NCBI GenBank assembly: GCA_902476765.1 | Contig: CABSEJ010000013.1 | Location: 1 to 40,541, forward strand | Source of the DNA: an uncultured Blautia sp. | GTDB taxonomy: Bacteria > Bacillota > Clostridia > Lachnospirales > Lachnospiraceae | Length of the DNA stretch: 40,541 nt | Direction: 5' to 3' | In this document: positions 7,929 through 16,735 of the stretch, piece by piece | Layout of the letters: each line of letters begins with the position of its first letter | Numbering within the stretch: position 1 is the first letter of the stretch | Notes under the pieces: model-generated | What the model was told of the DNA's origin: nothing | The model's input: the letters and a program-made list of their open reading frames with translations, nothing else | Databases searched by the model: none | Made by a program: the position numbers and the translations under genes

Positions 7929-8314
7929 AGCCATTTATCATGGATTTCGTTTTGTAAAAGACAGAACATATCATAGAAATATGCTTTAGTCTGTCTGACA
8001 ATTTCCAACGCTATTTTCTGATTATAAGAATGTGTTACATTGTTTCGTTCCTGTAAAGCCCGGAGCCACAAATCTTCGTCCTTAATCATACCGGCCTGAT
8101 AGGCTGTTTTCAATATTATTTTAGGAGAGCCTGTTGCACTTGCTTCATAGCCGTGGGTTTCTAATATCTCTTTCATCATTTTCCAAGCCTGCTCAAAGCA
8201 AATTTCATATAAGCCTACCAGGCCTGTTAAAACCACTGTATCATAGGGCTCCTCATAGTGGAAGATTTCTCCCATATTTGTCAAAGCGGAACAGAAATTT
8301 TCATATTTTTTCAT
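7925..8314 (-). CDS. HEPN-domain protein, HepT-like toxin (HI0074 family)
   Basis: The 129-residue helical protein matches the HI0074/HEPN family that pairs with minimal nucleotidyltransferases. It carries RX4HXY exactly (R90, H95, Y97 in RNNVTHSY). In HepT toxins this motif is the RNase active site, and its tyrosine is the residue AMPylated by the partner. The gene overlaps the 3' end of the nucleotidyltransferase gene by 14 bases, so translation is probably coupled. Function as a type VII-like toxin-antitoxin pair follows from the family; toxicity here is inferred. Confidence 0.85.
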   Translation of the reverse strand: MKKYENFCSALTNMGEIFHYEEPYDTVVLTGLVGLYEICFEQAWKMMKEILETHGYEASATGSPKIILKTAYQAGMIKDEDLWLRALQERNNVTHSYNQKIALEIVRQTKAYFYDMFCLLQNEIHDKWL

Positions 8315-8594
8315 ATAAAATGATTCCTTCCTTTTGGATAGACTCCAGCAATTCCGGTTGAATAGTTCGGTCTAATTCTACAATATCATATTTCAGTAAC
8401 GTGGATGTCTCCTCCTCCACATCTAAAGCGAAACGTGAAAAATCACCTCCGGTTACAGCTAAATCAATATCACTTGTTTTCTTGTAATCTCCTCTTGCAC
8501 GGGAGCCGAACAAAATAACTTGTTTGATATCATATTTTTTCGCCAACTCCAGAATTTCATTTATCACCTGTTTTTTGATACCTGTTCTTTCCAT
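8301..8594 (-). CDS. Minimal nucleotidyltransferase, MntA-like antitoxin
   Basis: This small protein (97 residues) has the polymerase-beta-type nucleotidyltransferase motif GSX10DXD exactly: GSRARGDYKKTSDID. MntA antitoxins use this motif to transfer AMP to the HEPN partner's tyrosine and so silence it. The start is placed at ATG 8594 (MERTGIKK) because GAGGT lies seven bases upstream; earlier ATGs at 8600 and 8624 are less well placed. It precedes and overlaps the HEPN gene. The antitoxin-first order differs from some characterised systems where the toxin gene comes first. Confidence 0.85.
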   Translation of the reverse strand: MERTGIKKQVINEILELAKKYDIKQVILFGSRARGDYKKTSDIDLAVTGGDFSRFALDVEEETSTLLKYDIVELDRTIQPELLESIQKEGIILYEKI

Positions 8595-8653
8595 TGCCAT
8601 GACCTCAAAGATTCTTTTTTGCATAAGAAAGTAATACTATTATGCCAGATATT

Positions 8654-8682
8654 ATTTTATAGTATTTATAATCCTGAATCAA
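8654..8682 (-). promoter_or_regulatory. Candidate promoter of the MNT-HEPN pair
   Basis: On the minus strand, TTGATT (8682-8677), a 17-base spacer and TAAAAT (8659-8654) lie about 60 bases before the nucleotidyltransferase start. The match is moderate. Confidence 0.4.
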
Positions 8683-8769
8683 GGTGAAATCGAGTTTATC
8701 CGTACGGCGTTACTGTCAAGTAATCGTTGGCAACTCGCTTTTTGATGTTACCTGAACAGGAATATATGC

Positions 8770-9768
8770 TCAATGTGAAGATTGAAGGGTCTTCTTTTGA
8801 CGGCATAAATCTAATTCATGTATGATGTGGATTAAAGAGCCCTCGTCAATGCGGTATTCAAAAAGGATAATATTCCCGCCTCTTTTAATAAAATCTTGTA
8901 TAACAGTACCTTCTTCGGATTTGTTGCCTGTAAAATAATCATAGGGAAGGATAAGCACGTCTTTTTCCCTGAGAAAATCGGACAGGGAAGAAAGGGTGTT
9001 ATCCAGCTGAAAATCAATTTTAGAGGTACCCTGGCTGAGCTCTGTCGTATGACTATATACTGCACTGGCAAATTCCTGACTTAAACACCAAATGCCTACA
9101 GACATATTTTCAGTCAAACAGGCCAATTGATATTGTACCTTCTGGGAAGGAACGATGGCTACCTTGAAAATTATATTGGATAAGTAAGGTGTCAAATCGA
9201 GAATTTGTAAATAATGATTTTTTGTGGTCAGGATTAAATCATATCCCAGTGTAAGCTTTTGGGGACTGCGCAAAACATCATTAAGCAGCAATTCCGTGAC
9301 ATCTACATCTGAAATATTATAAAGCTGTCCGCTGATAAGACTTAAAGTTTCCATATTGCAGTCTACGACAGCAACACGTATATTCTGTGTGGTCTGTCTT
9401 TTCCACTGTATTTTGGAATGGACTAAGGTTTCCATTTCCCCTAAAGAAAGATGCATATAGGAAAGAGAGGATACCATTTTATCAATAATCTTGTCTGCTT
9501 TTTTGGTTGGAGAAAGAGATATTTCTGTTCCTCCGTTGGATATAAAGGTTCCGCTGCCTTGTTTTCTCTCCAGAATACCTTCGTGGCTAAGCTCATCATA
9601 TGCCCGCTTAATAGTTCCTCTGGAAATTTTGGCAGACTCCGACAGCTCCCTTTCTGTAGGAAGACGGTCTCCCACAGAAAGCTCTCCTGCAAGTATTTTG
9701 CTTTTAATTTGATTAGCCAGCTGAATGTATGCAGGTGAGGAGTCATTTTTATCAATTACAATATTCAT
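8770..9768 (-). CDS. GntR-family regulator with a large uncharacterised effector domain (copy 2)
   Basis: Residues ~11-75 form a GntR winged helix (SPAYIQLANQIKSKILAGEL, LPTERELSESAKISRGTIKR, then LERKQGSGTFIS). The remaining ~250 residues are not a FadR, HutC or aminotransferase-type effector domain that I recognise. They align with the C-terminal part of the neighbouring regulator, for example LLLNDVL with LLVNDLA, SVGIWC with SVGIFC, and EYRIDEGS with EYTIDKGS. ATG 9768 follows AGGTGA. The gene starts eight bases after the upstream paralog's stop, so both are co-transcribed. Likely targets are the adjacent MATE, dha and ABC genes, by context only. Confidence 0.8.
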   Translation of the reverse strand: MNIVIDKNDSSPAYIQLANQIKSKILAGELSVGDRLPTERELSESAKISRGTIKRAYDELSHEGILERKQGSGTFISNGGTEISLSPTKKADKIIDKMVSSLSYMHLSLGEMETLVHSKIQWKRQTTQNIRVAVVDCNMETLSLISGQLYNISDVDVTELLLNDVLRSPQKLTLGYDLILTTKNHYLQILDLTPYLSNIIFKVAIVPSQKVQYQLACLTENMSVGIWCLSQEFASAVYSHTTELSQGTSKIDFQLDNTLSSLSDFLREKDVLILPYDYFTGNKSEEGTVIQDFIKRGGNIILFEYRIDEGSLIHIIHELDLCRQKKTLQSSH

Positions 9769-9776
9769 AAAATCAC

Positions 9777-10775
9777 CTATCTAGATAAATTCTTATAATG
9801 GGTTAGCCGATAATTTCGTATTATGTCTTCTAAATATAGGGAAGACCCCTTATCGATGGTATATTCGATAGGAAATATTTGCCCTCCATTGCTTTCAAAT
9901 TTTGCAAGTACGGACAACTGTTCAGGTGTGCAGAGAGATTTATAACTTTTCGCCGTAAGGATATAACATTTATCTCTGCAGAAACGCATAATATCATCGG
10001 GAGAAGCAGTAAAAAATAAGGTCTGCGAAGGCATGAGGAGAGCATTTAAAGACGCCAGTTCCCATTTTATAATTCCTGCGTACCGTTTTGTCTGACAGAA
10101 AATCCCTACAGATTCACCAAGCTTAATTTTGGCAAGGGATTTTAAGGTTTGTGTGGAAAAGGCGGCTGCTATTGGTATAAGTTCTGCCTTCACATCATGG
10201 GAAAGTTCCATACCGGACAGTATCTGAGCATTAGATGAAGCCAGAACCAATAGGTCGTAATCCTCCAAGGGAAGACCTGTAACCGAGGCTAAATCATTTA
10301 CCAATAGCTTATCTATATGGAGATTTCTGAACTGGGATAAAGAGTCTGAAAAACAGTCCAACATCTCGGGGCAGGTTTCGATAATTCCCATTCTTAAAAT
10401 ATTTTCCTGATCTTCTTTCTCTTTTAGCTTTTTGGCCACCAGTTCTTCTATTTTTTCCAAACTTAGATTTAAATCCAGAAGCTGCTTTAAATAAATATCA
10501 ATGACGTCGCCGTTTTTGGGGAGCTCTTCATTTTTGCTGACAAAAGTACCTTTTCCCCGAAGAACTGTTATTACGCCCCTTTTTTCCAAGAGACTATAAG
10601 CATGCTTTATAGTTCCTCTGGCAATGCCGTAGGCAGAAAAAAAATCCTGGGCAGTTGGAAGCTTTTCTCCGGAGCTTAATTTTCCTTGTTGGATAAGGGA
10701 AATAATTTGCTCAACAATTTGTTGATAAATAGGTTGCTCGGACGATTTGTCTATATTGATTTCTGACAGTTTCAA
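9777..10775 (-). CDS. GntR-family regulator with a large uncharacterised effector domain (copy 1)
   Basis: This 332-residue protein has the same length and layout as the next gene. A GntR winged helix occupies residues ~14-80 (PIYQQIVEQIISLIQQGKL, LPTAQDFFSAYGIARGTIKH, VLRGKGTFVS), followed by a charged helical linker (KKLKEKEDQ) and a ~220-residue effector domain. The start codon is TTG at 10775, supported by AGGAGG eight bases upstream and by alignment with the paralog; a weak start fits low expression of a regulator. The MATE gene ends 56 bases upstream. The ligand is unknown. Confidence 0.8.
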   Translation of the reverse strand: MKLSEINIDKSSEQPIYQQIVEQIISLIQQGKLSSGEKLPTAQDFFSAYGIARGTIKHAYSLLEKRGVITVLRGKGTFVSKNEELPKNGDVIDIYLKQLLDLNLSLEKIEELVAKKLKEKEDQENILRMGIIETCPEMLDCFSDSLSQFRNLHIDKLLVNDLASVTGLPLEDYDLLVLASSNAQILSGMELSHDVKAELIPIAAAFSTQTLKSLAKIKLGESVGIFCQTKRYAGIIKWELASLNALLMPSQTLFFTASPDDIMRFCRDKCYILTAKSYKSLCTPEQLSVLAKFESNGGQIFPIEYTIDKGSSLYLEDIIRNYRLTHYKNLSR

Positions 10776-10831
10776 AATAGTATCCTCCTATTTTGGTGTA
10801 TGCTGCTGTGAGTAAAATAGTATAATCCTGA

Positions 10832-12199
10832 CTAACATTGGGGGGTCTTACCTCTTATAGATAAGGGCCCCTTATAGAGTATATAAGTGTAGTAACAGGA
10901 AAGAGCTGCAGCAATAATTTCAGATAAAGGAAAGGTCAGCCATGTATATACCAGGCCAAAGTTAGATAACAGCCAGGCCAATGGAACTAAAAGAACTACT
11001 TCCCTTAATACTGTTATGATAATGTTATAGCGCAGATATCCGGTTGATTGAAACAGCGTAGGCATAAAAATGGTAAGGCTGAAAAACGGAAAACTGGTAC
11101 TGATTATTCTGAGTGCAGGGATTCCTGTTAAAAGAAGACCCTCTGAGGCAGAAAAAAGCATAAATATCTGCCGGGTAAAAAGAAGGAAAATAAGGGTGCC
11201 TGCCATAAGAGTAATCGTAGAAATAATTAGACTATACCAAAGGGTAGTCCACATTCTTTTGTATTGTACAGCTCCAAAATTATAACTTAAAACAGGGGTA
11301 ATGCCCTGATTAAGTCCGTAAGTAGGAATCAGCAGGATTGTCTGCAGCTTATAGTAAACGCCCAGAGAAGACACGGCTTCTTCTGAGAAAGACGATAAGA
11401 TTGCATTTAAACCTGAAATATAAACGGAAACTAAAGCCATACCTAAAACTGAGGGCAGACCTGTTATAAAAATTTCTTTTATATACTTTGGTGAGATATG
11501 AAATTTAAGCAAAGATATGCGTAAAATATTCTGACGGAAAAAAACAGTAAATACAGATAAAGCGGCAGAGATAAATTGCGCAAATACTGTTGCTATAGCA
11601 GCGCCGGAAATTCCCATCTGAGGTATAACTCCAAATCCCCAAATAAAGAGGGGGTCCAGTATCAGGTTAATTACAGCCGCAAAAGACTGAAAAATCATGG
11701 GCGAAACAGAATTGCCGGCTGCCTGTAATATTTTAACCGCTACGTTTTCTATAAAGGGAGCCACAGAGCCGATTAAGATAATTCTTAAATAAATTATACC
11801 CATATTTGCGACTTCTGAACTGGCAGAAAATATGGAAAAATATGGCTTTAGCAAAAGCATACCTATTATAACAAATGCGGCCCAATTAAGCAACGATAAA
11901 AGGAACCCATGCAGCACAAAAGAAGAGGCCTTTTCTTCTTCAGAAGCCCCCAGAGCTTTTGCAATTAAGATGTTTGTTCCCACACCTGTTCCGGAAGCTA
12001 CGGCTGTGATAAGAGTCTGGACAGGAAAGGCCAAGGATAAAGCAGCCAGACCGGAACCGCTGTAATGAGAAATGTAAATACTGTCTATTATATTGTATAG
12101 CGCCTGTACGGCCAGAGAAAGCATAACAGGAGCAGAAAGGGAAAAAATTAAAGGTACAACAGGTTTCGTTCCCATATGTGTGACAGTGTAAGATTTCAT
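10832..12199 (-). CDS. MATE-family efflux transporter
   Basis: The 455-residue integral membrane protein has about twelve predicted hydrophobic segments and MATE hallmarks near the N-terminus (PVMLSLAVQALYNIIDSIYI, then GTGVGTNILIAKALGA). MATE proteins export cationic drugs or metabolites in exchange for Na+ or H+. AGGAGG lies six bases before ATG 12199. It is downstream of the alcohol dehydrogenase and just upstream of the two GntR regulators, which suggests regulated export tied to this locus. The substrate is unknown. Confidence 0.9.
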   Translation of the reverse strand: MKSYTVTHMGTKPVVPLIFSLSAPVMLSLAVQALYNIIDSIYISHYSGSGLAALSLAFPVQTLITAVASGTGVGTNILIAKALGASEEEKASSFVLHGFLLSLLNWAAFVIIGMLLLKPYFSIFSASSEVANMGIIYLRIILIGSVAPFIENVAVKILQAAGNSVSPMIFQSFAAVINLILDPLFIWGFGVIPQMGISGAAIATVFAQFISAALSVFTVFFRQNILRISLLKFHISPKYIKEIFITGLPSVLGMALVSVYISGLNAILSSFSEEAVSSLGVYYKLQTILLIPTYGLNQGITPVLSYNFGAVQYKRMWTTLWYSLIISTITLMAGTLIFLLFTRQIFMLFSASEGLLLTGIPALRIISTSFPFFSLTIFMPTLFQSTGYLRYNIIITVLREVVLLVPLAWLLSNFGLVYTWLTFPLSEIIAAALSCYYTYILYKGPLSIRGKTPQC

Positions 12200-12237
12200 T
12201 TCATACCTCCTGATGATTGCCCTGTTTCTGCTGAATA

Positions 12238-12275
12238 GAAAATCCGCTCATTACTTTTCAAATGAACGGATTTTC
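12238..12275 (-). terminator. Hairpin between adh and the MATE gene
   Basis: A 15-bp stem (12238-12252 with 12261-12275) with one wobble position and an 8-base loop lies 43 bases after the alcohol dehydrogenase stop. The 3' arm on the minus strand ends GGATTTTC, so the U-run is partly within the stem. It probably ends or attenuates the dhaK-dhaL-adh transcript. Confidence 0.55.
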
Positions 12276-12318
12276 ATACAGGGATATTTTTCCTTAAATC
12301 AGTAGAATACCGTGCCGT

Positions 12319-13500
12319 TTAATGATTAGCCATTTTTAAAATTTCTAAAACATCTTGCTGATGAAGCTCTTTGAACTTGGCTATTGTGAAAGTATCGTTT
12401 CCTGTAGCGCTTTTGGCCATCTCCAAAAGCCAGCTTTCCGGAAGGATTCCGGTTTCTAACTCCCCTATGGATGTGGGCATGCCCAAAGAACGGAAATATC
12501 GGACAGTTGCTTCTATACCTTTCAAGGCGGCCGTTATATCGTTTTCTTCAGAAATTCCCCATACATGTCTTGCATAACGGGCAAACCGGGAAGGCTCTTC
12601 CATGTACACATATTCAGCCCAGGACTGCCAGACTGCAGACAGGCTGGCCCCGTGGGCAACGTCATATTTTGCGCTTAATTCATGGCCGATTTGATGGGTT
12701 GCGAAATCCTCCTCAGCTCCTAAACCGGTGATACCGTTATGAGATAGGCTGGAACACCACATCAATTCACTGACGGAATCATAATCTTGGGGATTTGCAA
12801 ATGCTTTCTTTCCGTTTCGGATTACTGTGCGCAGCAAGGCTTCTGCAATTTCATCGGTGGTTTCATTTCCTTTGCTGTGGGTAAAATAACGGTCCAGGGT
12901 GTGCATCATGATATCTACAATTCCGCAGGTAATCTGATACATGGGCAGAGTATAAGTGAGCTCAGGATTCATGATTGCAAATTTGACCCGATTCAGGGGA
13001 GTGCTGAACCCAAGCTTTCTTCCGCTTTTTTCGTCAGTAAGAACTGCGGAATCGCTCATTTCGCTTCCTGCGGCAGATATGGTAAGAACGACTCCTACAG
13101 GCATGGTTTTCTTAATGACTGCTTTTTCTGTCCAAATATCCCAGAGCTTTAATTCCGGATTGGCTGTGCCGTGGGCGATTCCTTTGGCTGTGTCAATGAC
13201 ACTGCCTCCGCCGATGGCCAGTATAAAATCTGCGCTCATGGACAAGGCCTGTTTAACGCCTTCTTCGGCCAGAGAAAGCCTTGGGTTGGGCTTGACACCT
13301 GACAATTCTTCCCAGTAAATTCCTTCTGCGTCTAAATTTTGCTGGATTTGCCGGAGGAGTCCGCTTCTTTTGACGCTGCCTCCTCCGTAAACAAGCAGCA
13401 CACGGCTGGCGCCCCATTTTTTTACAATTTTTCCTGTTTCCTTTTCTGTGTTTTTTCCAAAGATGATTTCTGTAGGTGCATAATACACGAAATTTTGCAT
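12319..13500 (-). CDS. Iron-containing alcohol dehydrogenase (butanol dehydrogenase/YqhD type)
   Basis: The 393-residue protein belongs to group III (Fe/Zn) alcohol dehydrogenases that interconvert aldehydes and alcohols with NAD(P)H. The cofactor motif GGGSVIDTAKG and the preceding LLVYGGGSVKRSG are clear. The metal-ligand regions are VDIMMHTLDRYF and HQIGHELSAKYDVAHGA. The YYAPTEIIFG N-terminus and Y/N-rich phosphate site point to the BdhA/YqhD subgroup, usually NADPH-linked. GGGAGG precedes ATG 13500. It follows dhaL by 91 bases in the same direction, suggesting that it handles an aldehyde or glycol linked to the DHA-kinase substrate. Confidence 0.93.
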   Translation of the reverse strand: MQNFVYYAPTEIIFGKNTEKETGKIVKKWGASRVLLVYGGGSVKRSGLLRQIQQNLDAEGIYWEELSGVKPNPRLSLAEEGVKQALSMSADFILAIGGGSVIDTAKGIAHGTANPELKLWDIWTEKAVIKKTMPVGVVLTISAAGSEMSDSAVLTDEKSGRKLGFSTPLNRVKFAIMNPELTYTLPMYQITCGIVDIMMHTLDRYFTHSKGNETTDEIAEALLRTVIRNGKKAFANPQDYDSVSELMWCSSLSHNGITGLGAEEDFATHQIGHELSAKYDVAHGASLSAVWQSWAEYVYMEEPSRFARYARHVWGISEENDITAALKGIEATVRYFRSLGMPTSIGELETGILPESWLLEMAKSATGNDTFTIAKFKELHQQDVLEILKMANH

Positions 13501-13591
13501 AATAATCCTCCCGAAAAATTTTTATAAAAGCATGGAAAAAGTAGAGTTATTTTGTGTATTCCAATATTGTCTGTATTCTAAGGCGGATTTT

Positions 13592-14227
13592 TTAAACAAT
13601 ATAAGAGACGAAAGACTCCAGAATAACCACCACGGCGGCAGCGCCGGGGTCTTTCTGCCCAATGGTTCTGTCTCCCAGATAGCCGGAACGGCCGGTTCTC
13701 GCTTTCATAGCTATTGTTTTTTCGGCGCCTTCCCTGGCTTCCTTCAGGGAAAGGACTGCTGCCTGGGATAACGGTAAATTTTCCCGGTCGGCCTGCTTTA
13801 ATGCCTGGGCAGCAGGAATCAGAGCGTCTAATAAAGTTTTGTCTCCAAGCTGGGCTTTCCCACGTTTTTGAACAGCAGATACAGCCGCTTCCAGCATGGC
13901 AGCTGCCTGGGAGGTTCCTACAGAGGAATACTCAGAAGCGGCTTTGCCTGCTGCCTTTAACATAATCGTAAACAGTGTGGCGAAAGTGGAAGCAGCTTTT
14001 TCGGAAAATGCTTCTGCGCTGGCCGGGAGAAGTTCAGATATAGTATGAAAACTATGGCTTTTTAATAACGAATCAACCTCCTTGAAGCCAATCATAAGAG
14101 TCATCCCTAAATCCCCGTCTCCTATGGCTGAATCTAATTCGGTTAATGTATTTTCAGACAGGGCTATATCCTGATATAGCTTTAACAGCATATTTTGTAA
14201 ATCTGTTGCACTCAGATAATCTTTCAT
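13592..14227 (-). CDS. dhaL: Dihydroxyacetone kinase, ADP-binding subunit DhaL
   Basis: DhaL carries the nucleotide used to phosphorylate dihydroxyacetone (or a related ketose) held on DhaK. In PTS-type systems the ADP is recharged by DhaM; no dhaM is present here. The Mg-ADP site is seen as D32, D37 and D39 in LDSAIGDGDLGMTL. The C-terminal GRSGYLGDRTIGQKDPGA is typical. Length (211 residues) matches the family. Its ATG overlaps the dhaK stop by four bases (ATGA), so translation is coupled. Confidence 0.93.
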   Translation of the reverse strand: MKDYLSATDLQNMLLKLYQDIALSENTLTELDSAIGDGDLGMTLMIGFKEVDSLLKSHSFHTISELLPASAEAFSEKAASTFATLFTIMLKAAGKAASEYSSVGTSQAAAMLEAAVSAVQKRGKAQLGDKTLLDALIPAAQALKQADRENLPLSQAAVLSLKEAREGAEKTIAMKARTGRSGYLGDRTIGQKDPGAAAVVVILESFVSYIV

Positions 14228-15246
14228 TGCTCCTCCTTTTTTTGCGGCTGAATAAAGAAAGGTGTTTCAGCCGGAGCATCTAATAGCTCTTTCAGCTCTT
14301 CATCCAGTTTCATAAGTGTCAAAGACGCTCCCTGCATTTCCATAGAGCAGGCATAACGTCCAACATAGGGGCGGTATATCCGTATGGACCTTTCAGACAG
14401 CAGCTTTTCCACTTCGTTGTATAAAATATACAATTCTTCCAATGGAGTACCCCCAAGGCTATTTACCAGTACAGCTACTTCATCCTGAGCCTGATAGGGA
14501 AGGTCTTTTACAATGTAGTCCACCAAAGTGGCGGCAATCTGCTGAGCTGTCTCCATTTTACAGCGCCGGATGCCGGCTTCTCCGTGAATGCCCATACCAA
14601 TTTCCATTTCGTCTTCCGGAACCTGGAAGGTGGGCTTCTGGGCGGTGGGAATTGTACAGGGGCTTAAAGCCACACCCATGCTCCGCATGTTTTGTACGGC
14701 TTTTTCGGCAGCAGCTTTTACAGCGGACAGGTCAGCGCCGGTTTCTGCTTTCGCTCCGGCTATTTTATATGCGAAAAAAAGGCCCGCTACTCCTCTGCGT
14801 TTCTGCCATTCTTCCGAAGGGGCAGAAGCTACGTCATCTGTGACAAGAACAGTCTCTACAGGAATTCCTGCATCCATACAATCTTCGGCGGACATATCAA
14901 AGTTCATCATATCTCCCTGATAGCGGCCGTAAAGATAAAGAACGCCCTTTCCGCCGTCTATTGCTTTGGTAACCTCTTTCATTTGCTTGGCAGTGGGCGA
15001 AGAAAATATATTTCCTACGGAACAGCCATCAGCCATTCCTTTCCCCACATAACCTAAAAATACAGGAAGATGCCCGGAACCGCCTCCGGTGGCAATGGCC
15101 ACCTTCCCTTGTACAGGTGCGTCGGCTCTGGTAATTGCTCTCAGATTATTGTTGACCGTTTTTAACTGGTCAGGATGGGCCTTTAAGATGCCTTCCATAG
15201 TTTCGTCAACAAAGGAAAACGGGTCGTTCAGAATCTTTTTCATCAT
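14224..15246 (-). CDS. dhaK: Dihydroxyacetone kinase, substrate-binding subunit DhaK
   Basis: DhaK binds dihydroxyacetone covalently through a histidine hemiaminal and hands it to DhaL for phosphorylation. The key histidine is H221 in MGIHGEAG. The N-terminal ATGGGSGHLP motif and GCSVGNIFSSPTA are clear. Length (340 residues) is normal. The frame extends 5' to 15423, but ATG 15246 (MMKKILND) has AAAGGAG eight bases upstream and fits the family. Because it lies divergent to a transporter/SDR operon rather than with glycerol genes, the true substrate may be another short ketose; this is inference. Confidence 0.93.
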   Translation of the reverse strand: MMKKILNDPFSFVDETMEGILKAHPDQLKTVNNNLRAITRADAPVQGKVAIATGGGSGHLPVFLGYVGKGMADGCSVGNIFSSPTAKQMKEVTKAIDGGKGVLYLYGRYQGDMMNFDMSAEDCMDAGIPVETVLVTDDVASAPSEEWQKRRGVAGLFFAYKIAGAKAETGADLSAVKAAAEKAVQNMRSMGVALSPCTIPTAQKPTFQVPEDEMEIGMGIHGEAGIRRCKMETAQQIAATLVDYIVKDLPYQAQDEVAVLVNSLGGTPLEELYILYNEVEKLLSERSIRIYRPYVGRYACSMEMQGASLTLMKLDEELKELLDAPAETPFFIQPQKKEEQ

Positions 15247-15325
15247 TGCCAATACTCCTTTCGTAAATGGTACAGATAATAATGACCATTTTGAATTAAA
15301 TGTATATACGTATTTGTTTTTGTAC

Positions 15326-15354
15326 ATTATAGCATAGTGAATTTCCAAACACAA
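15326..15354 (-). promoter_or_regulatory. Promoter of the dhaK-dhaL-adh operon
   Basis: On the minus strand, TTGTGT (15354-15349), a 17-base spacer and a perfect TATAAT (15331-15326) lie about 80 bases before dhaK. Just downstream is the 8-bp palindrome GTATATAC (15302-15309). The related TATATACAT also occurs downstream of the opposite promoter at 15554-15562, a candidate shared operator for the GntR pair. Confidence 0.55.
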
Positions 15355-15463
15355 GATATATTGAAAAATATTTTTTGTGAAAAATTTATGAGTATAACTG
15401 GAAAAGAAAATAAAAATTGTCAAAAAAATATCAAAATAAATGAGAAAAAATTAAAAAAATGTG

Positions 15464-15492
15464 TTGACATACACAAAAAGAGTGGATATAAT
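15464..15492 (+). promoter_or_regulatory. Consensus promoter of the ABC/SDR operon
   Basis: Perfect TTGACA (15464-15469), a 17-base spacer and perfect TATAAT (15487-15492). Transcription would start near 15499, giving a leader of about 105 bases to 15604. The leader contains AT-rich repeated TATACAT/TATATACAT elements (15544-15567). A consensus promoter followed by such elements fits control by a repressor. The rest of the 357-base divergent gap is AT-rich with no gene. Confidence 0.8.
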
Positions 15493-15603
15493 CAAAACCA
15501 ACTTACCGAAACAAAGGTATATGAGTTTTGAAGTAAAATGGACTATACATAAATATATACATATATGAACAAACTATATTATAAAGTGTAAGGAGGATGA
15601 AAG

Positions 15604-16674
15604 ATGGGTTGTCAGTTGGAACTGAAGGAACTGGTGAAGGATTATAAAAGCTTTCGTGCAGTAAACAAAGTCAATATAAAAATCCAAAAAGGTGAAATCT
15701 TATCGCTGCTGGGTCCCAGCGGATGCGGAAAGACAACTACTTTGCGGATGATTGCGGGATTATTGACTCCTACAGAGGGAAGTGTATTTCTTGCAGGCGA
15801 AGATATTACAAATAAACCGCCCTACAAAAGAGATATTGCCATGGTATTTCAGAACTATGCATTGTTTCCCCATATGACAGTATATGACAATGTTGTGTAT
15901 GGTCTTAAAAACAGAGGAATAAAAGATAAAGAAAAGCTAAAAAAGAAAGCAGAAGAAGTTTTATCTATTGTTCAGCTGGAGGGAGTGGAGAAAAGATATC
16001 CAAGGCAGCTTTCCGGGGGACAGCAGCAGAGAGTCTCTCTTGCAAGAGCTATGGCCGTAGAACCGCAGATTATGTTATTTGATGAACCATTGTCAAATCT
16101 GGATGCCAAGTTGCGGGTACAGACCAGGATTGAAATTCGAAATCTTTTGAAACAATTAAAAATTACTGCAATCTATGTAACTCATGACCAGGAGGAAGCA
16201 TTAACAATTTCTGACTATATTGCTGTTATGAATAAGGGAGAAATTGAACAGCTGGCAACCCCTGTAGAATTATACAACACTCCAAAATCAAAGTTTGTAG
16301 CAGATTTTATCGGTCACGCCAACTTGATAGATGGGATTGTAGAAAAAGCAGAAAAAGGTAAAATACTGGTTCAAATCGGAGAGGGTATGGACATAGAGTG
16401 TGACGGGGATTTCCAAGCTGCAATAGGGGATAGCAAAACCATACTGATACGACCGGAAAATATCAGGATAAGACGTCCGGAGGACAAGGGGTTGAATCTC
16501 TTAAATGGTACTGTAATGGAAAAGAACTTTTTGGGGTCTGTGGTAAGGTACAAGCTCAGACTGCAGAATGATAAAGAAGTAGAATGTGAAATCCATCCTG
16601 ACAGGGCATTTGCCGATATTGATGATTCTGTAAAAGTAGAATTAGATAAAGACAAAATCGTTCTGATGGGATGA
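15604..16674 (+). CDS. ABC transporter ATP-binding protein, spermidine/putrescine (PotA) type
   Basis: The 356-residue ATPase energises the importer encoded by the next three genes. Walker A is GPSGCGKTT, the Q-loop region is AMVFQNYALFPHMTV, the ABC signature is LSGGQQQR, Walker B is IMLFDEP, and the switch histidine is in YVTHDQEEA. The C-terminal ~120 residues form a TOBE regulatory domain (ILIRPENIRI). PotA-type ATPases serve polyamine, 2-aminoethylphosphonate, iron and opine importers, so family alone does not give the substrate. AAGGAGG precedes ATG 15604. Confidence 0.92.
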   Translation: MGCQLELKELVKDYKSFRAVNKVNIKIQKGEILSLLGPSGCGKTTTLRMIAGLLTPTEGSVFLAGEDITNKPPYKRDIAMVFQNYALFPHMTVYDNVVYGLKNRGIKDKEKLKKKAEEVLSIVQLEGVEKRYPRQLSGGQQQRVSLARAMAVEPQIMLFDEPLSNLDAKLRVQTRIEIRNLLKQLKITAIYVTHDQEEALTISDYIAVMNKGEIEQLATPVELYNTPKSKFVADFIGHANLIDGIVEKAEKGKILVQIGEGMDIECDGDFQAAIGDSKTILIRPENIRIRRPEDKGLNLLNGTVMEKNFLGSVVRYKLRLQNDKEVECEIHPDRAFADIDDSVKVELDKDKIVLMG

Positions 16675-16735
16675 AAAGCGAGGCTTATGGCCCCGGATAT
16701 ATAATAATTTTATTTTCATTAAAGGAGGTAGCAGT

